A DNA stretch of 64,000 bases from Bacillus shivajii (GTDB taxonomy: Bacteria > Bacillota > Bacilli > Bacillales > Salisediminibacteriaceae), in contig NZ_CP084703.1 in assembly GCF_020519665.1 (NCBI RefSeq), forward strand, positions 1,984,001 through 2,048,000. The letters run 5' to 3'. Under the pieces are notes generated by a model, which saw only the letters and a program-made list of their open reading frames with translations, did not search any database and was not told the origin of the DNA. How positions within the stretch are numbered: the stretch's first letter is position 1; the number at the start of each line of letters is the position of its first letter. Below, piece after piece: positions 62,519 to 64,000 of this stretch. Made by a program: the position numbers and the translations under genes.

Positions 62519-62606
62519 GAAGCGGAGGGACGGTTCTCTTGCTTCCTTTATAACGGTTCCTGCCCCGCCAGACGATAAAACTTAAACGTACTGGGGACAG
62601 GTAATT
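62519..62606. repeat. Composite of a 27-bp hairpin and 60-bp palindrome, copy 14
   Basis: GAAGCGGAGGGACGG with TTGCTTCC (62519-62546), then TAACGGTTCCTGCCCCG, AAAACTTAAACG, CTGGGGACAGG. It follows the DUF421 gene and precedes an IS200-like remnant. Confidence 0.8.
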
Positions 62607-62618
62607 ACAGTCTTTTTA

Positions 62619-62830
62619 AACCACAGGCTCTGCCTGTGTGAAAATAAACCATTAAGGGGTGTAATAGGAAAAAATCCCCTCTCGTTTATATAATAGAAGT
62701 GGCCGCCAAACCAACTTCAGAAAACGAGAGGGATATGCTCATGTCGAGCGACAATAGTTAATCACACACAAGGTGGAATTGTAAGCACAACATTGTGTTT
62801 TTACCGAATTATTGAAGGAAGATTATTATT
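62619..62830 (+). mobile_element. IS200-like remnant with broken tnpA
   Basis: CACAGGC / GCCTGTG hairpin at 62622-62638 near the left end, then AAAACGAGAGGGAT and ATGTCGAGCGACAAT at 62741. The TnpA-like frame would read SHTRWNCKHNIVF, but TAA at the sixth or seventh codon and a later TGA break it. It is a diverged, dead relative of the element at 27.4 kb. Confidence 0.7.
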
Positions 62831-62985
62831 ATAGTTCACGCGAAGCAGTTTTTTTGAATAAGTCTAGTACAAGAAGATCGTCAACGTAGACACCGAGACT
62901 CCAATGAAGGAGTGGAAGGAATTGTCTGTTACACAGCCTTTCTTTTTCCTTTGGTGACTAATTGTTTATCACTGAGAAAATGCTA

Positions 62986-63876
62986 TTAGTTACTGGGCAT
63001 AGTCTTTTTCTCGGACTGCTTCACACGAAGTACGGTGACCGTAACCAGAATGAGCACCATTCCAAGAAGTTGTATGGTGGTCAAATGATCTCCGAGAAGC
63101 AGAACCCCAAATAATGAAGCTGTCACAGGCTCTATCATAGCGACCATCGAAGCAGTTGAAGGGACAGTCAACCGAAGGCCAATCACATAAAATATAAATG
63201 ATACTCCAGCCCCTACGAGTCCTAATAGAAGAAACCATCCTATGTCGCTTGACGTCACCACACTAGCTGTTTCGCCATTGTCAGCAAAAAGAAGAAGGAT
63301 GAGACAAAATGACAAAAAGGCGATGGTTAAGATCGTCTGCGGCTTTCCGATAGAAGAGGCATTTTTAAACCCGAATATAAACAATGCGTAGGAAAGGCCG
63401 GCAGCAAGCCCTGCTGCAATTCCTAGAAAACTCACTGAAATCGATTCGGTATTGTAGGCACCTGTAAGCAGAATAATTCCCATAAGTACACCAAAAATGC
63501 AGCCCCATTTAAACCAAGTCGAACGTTCTATACGTAATAAAAAGGAGATTAATAGGACGAATAGAGGTGCGGTGTACATTAAAGTAACGGCAACAGCAAT
63601 GCTTGAGGCTTGGATACTGACAGCATAAAATGTGAAATTTCCAGCTACACCAACACCCGCCAAAAGGGACCAAATGTATAAACGAGTAGAGAAGATAAAA
63701 TTTTTTTTAAAGCGAAAGAGGAACCACGCGAAAAAACATATAAATCCAACAGCCCCGCGGTAAAAGGAAATCACAATAGGATCCCAGCCCTTGTTCATTA
63801 AAATAGCAGCAATTCCCCCACTAATGCCCCAGCATATTGCAGCTAGCATAACTAAACCTACACCTGAAAGTCTCAT
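62986..63876 (-). CDS. EamA-family (drug/metabolite) transporter
   Basis: 296 residues with ten membrane segments in two EamA repeats (residues about 5-138 and 148-285). Typical blocks are AAICWGISGGIAA near the N-terminus and LLGLVGAGVSFIFYVIGL, then MIEPVTASLFGVLLLGD, in the second repeat. It probably exports a metabolite; the substrate is not known. ATG at 63876 has AGGAGGCACGCG on the minus strand. It is monocistronic in view, with the end of the window 124 bp upstream. Confidence 0.9.
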   Translation of the reverse strand: MRLSGVGLVMLAAICWGISGGIAAILMNKGWDPIVISFYRGAVGFICFFAWFLFRFKKNFIFSTRLYIWSLLAGVGVAGNFTFYAVSIQASSIAVAVTLMYTAPLFVLLISFLLRIERSTWFKWGCIFGVLMGIILLTGAYNTESISVSFLGIAAGLAAGLSYALFIFGFKNASSIGKPQTILTIAFLSFCLILLLFADNGETASVVTSSDIGWFLLLGLVGAGVSFIFYVIGLRLTVPSTASMVAMIEPVTASLFGVLLLGDHLTTIQLLGMVLILVTVTVLRVKQSEKKTMPSN

Positions 63877-64000
63877 CGCGTGCCTCCTAAAAATAAGTAA
63901 TCGTACGATTTTTTGATCACGGTATTAGAAACCTAACGTGACCTTAATAACGTAAATGCAAGGACAAAACACTCCTCATTACGTTCCTAATCAAACATAT

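Overview
The window looks like chromosomal DNA of a low-GC Bacillota, most likely a Bacillaceae member. The signs are strong AGGAGG-type ribosome sites, frequent TTG/GTG starts, many hairpin-plus-T terminators, and a gene set typical of bacilli: CspB-type cold shock genes, a DbpA/YxiN helicase, DUF3231, CBO0543, CarD-like and YetF/DUF421 proteins. The species cannot be named from the sequence alone. No rRNA, tRNA, CRISPR array or replication origin was recognised.

Region 1 (1-18.3 kb) is a defence island, almost all on the + strand. In order it holds: the tail of an HNH endonuclease; a zinc-site protein; a McrBC-like pair whose McrB carries a ScoMcrA-like head and an EVE domain; a small predicted DNA-binding protein with a large GHKL ATPase; a HIT protein with a PLD-nuclease/SF2 helicase; a broken DUF2357-type nuclease; a convergent type II restriction enzyme and cytosine-5 methyltransferase; a DUF6998-like protein; an unknown protein; and an SF1 helicase fused to a C-terminal DUF2726-like nuclease. 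A second helicase plus small-partner operon lies at 25.1-27.3 kb.

Region 2 (18.4-27.9 kb) is a decaying zone. It contains a frameshifted, internally deleted GH18/LysM pseudogene, three palindrome-associated fragments of its 3' end or of related genes (more lie at 32.75 and 40.0 kb), a truncated IS110 transposase, a 5'-truncated leucine-rich repeat gene, an IS200-like remnant and a 21-bp tandem repeat.

Region 3 (27.9-53.5 kb) is ordinary metabolic, envelope and signalling content: ilvD, an SDR dehydrogenase, a beta-lactamase-fold hydrolase, a GH3 glycosidase with inverted domain order, a prolyl 4-hydroxylase-like oxygenase, a PLP decarboxylase followed by a soluble chemoreceptor-like protein, an ECF sigma/membrane-protein pair with a matching ECF-type promoter, a PAS-GGDEF cyclase, lipoproteins, tiny membrane proteins and a cytidine-deaminase-fold enzyme.

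Region 4 (53.5-64 kb) has an HTH protein, a DbpA-type RNA helicase, a tandemly duplicated cspB locus in which each copy carries a different inserted repeat, a hydrolase, an Asn-rich protein, a DUF421 protein and an EamA transporter.

Two short repeat families run through the window and are its most unusual property. One is a roughly 60-bp near-perfect palindrome (14 copies, ends AATAACG/CGTTATT, centre AAGCTT). At several copies it sits exactly where a gene is cut or a duplicated segment begins. The other is a roughly 27-bp hairpin (13 copies recognised) that mostly lies at gene 3' ends and in one case supplies the last codons of a protein.
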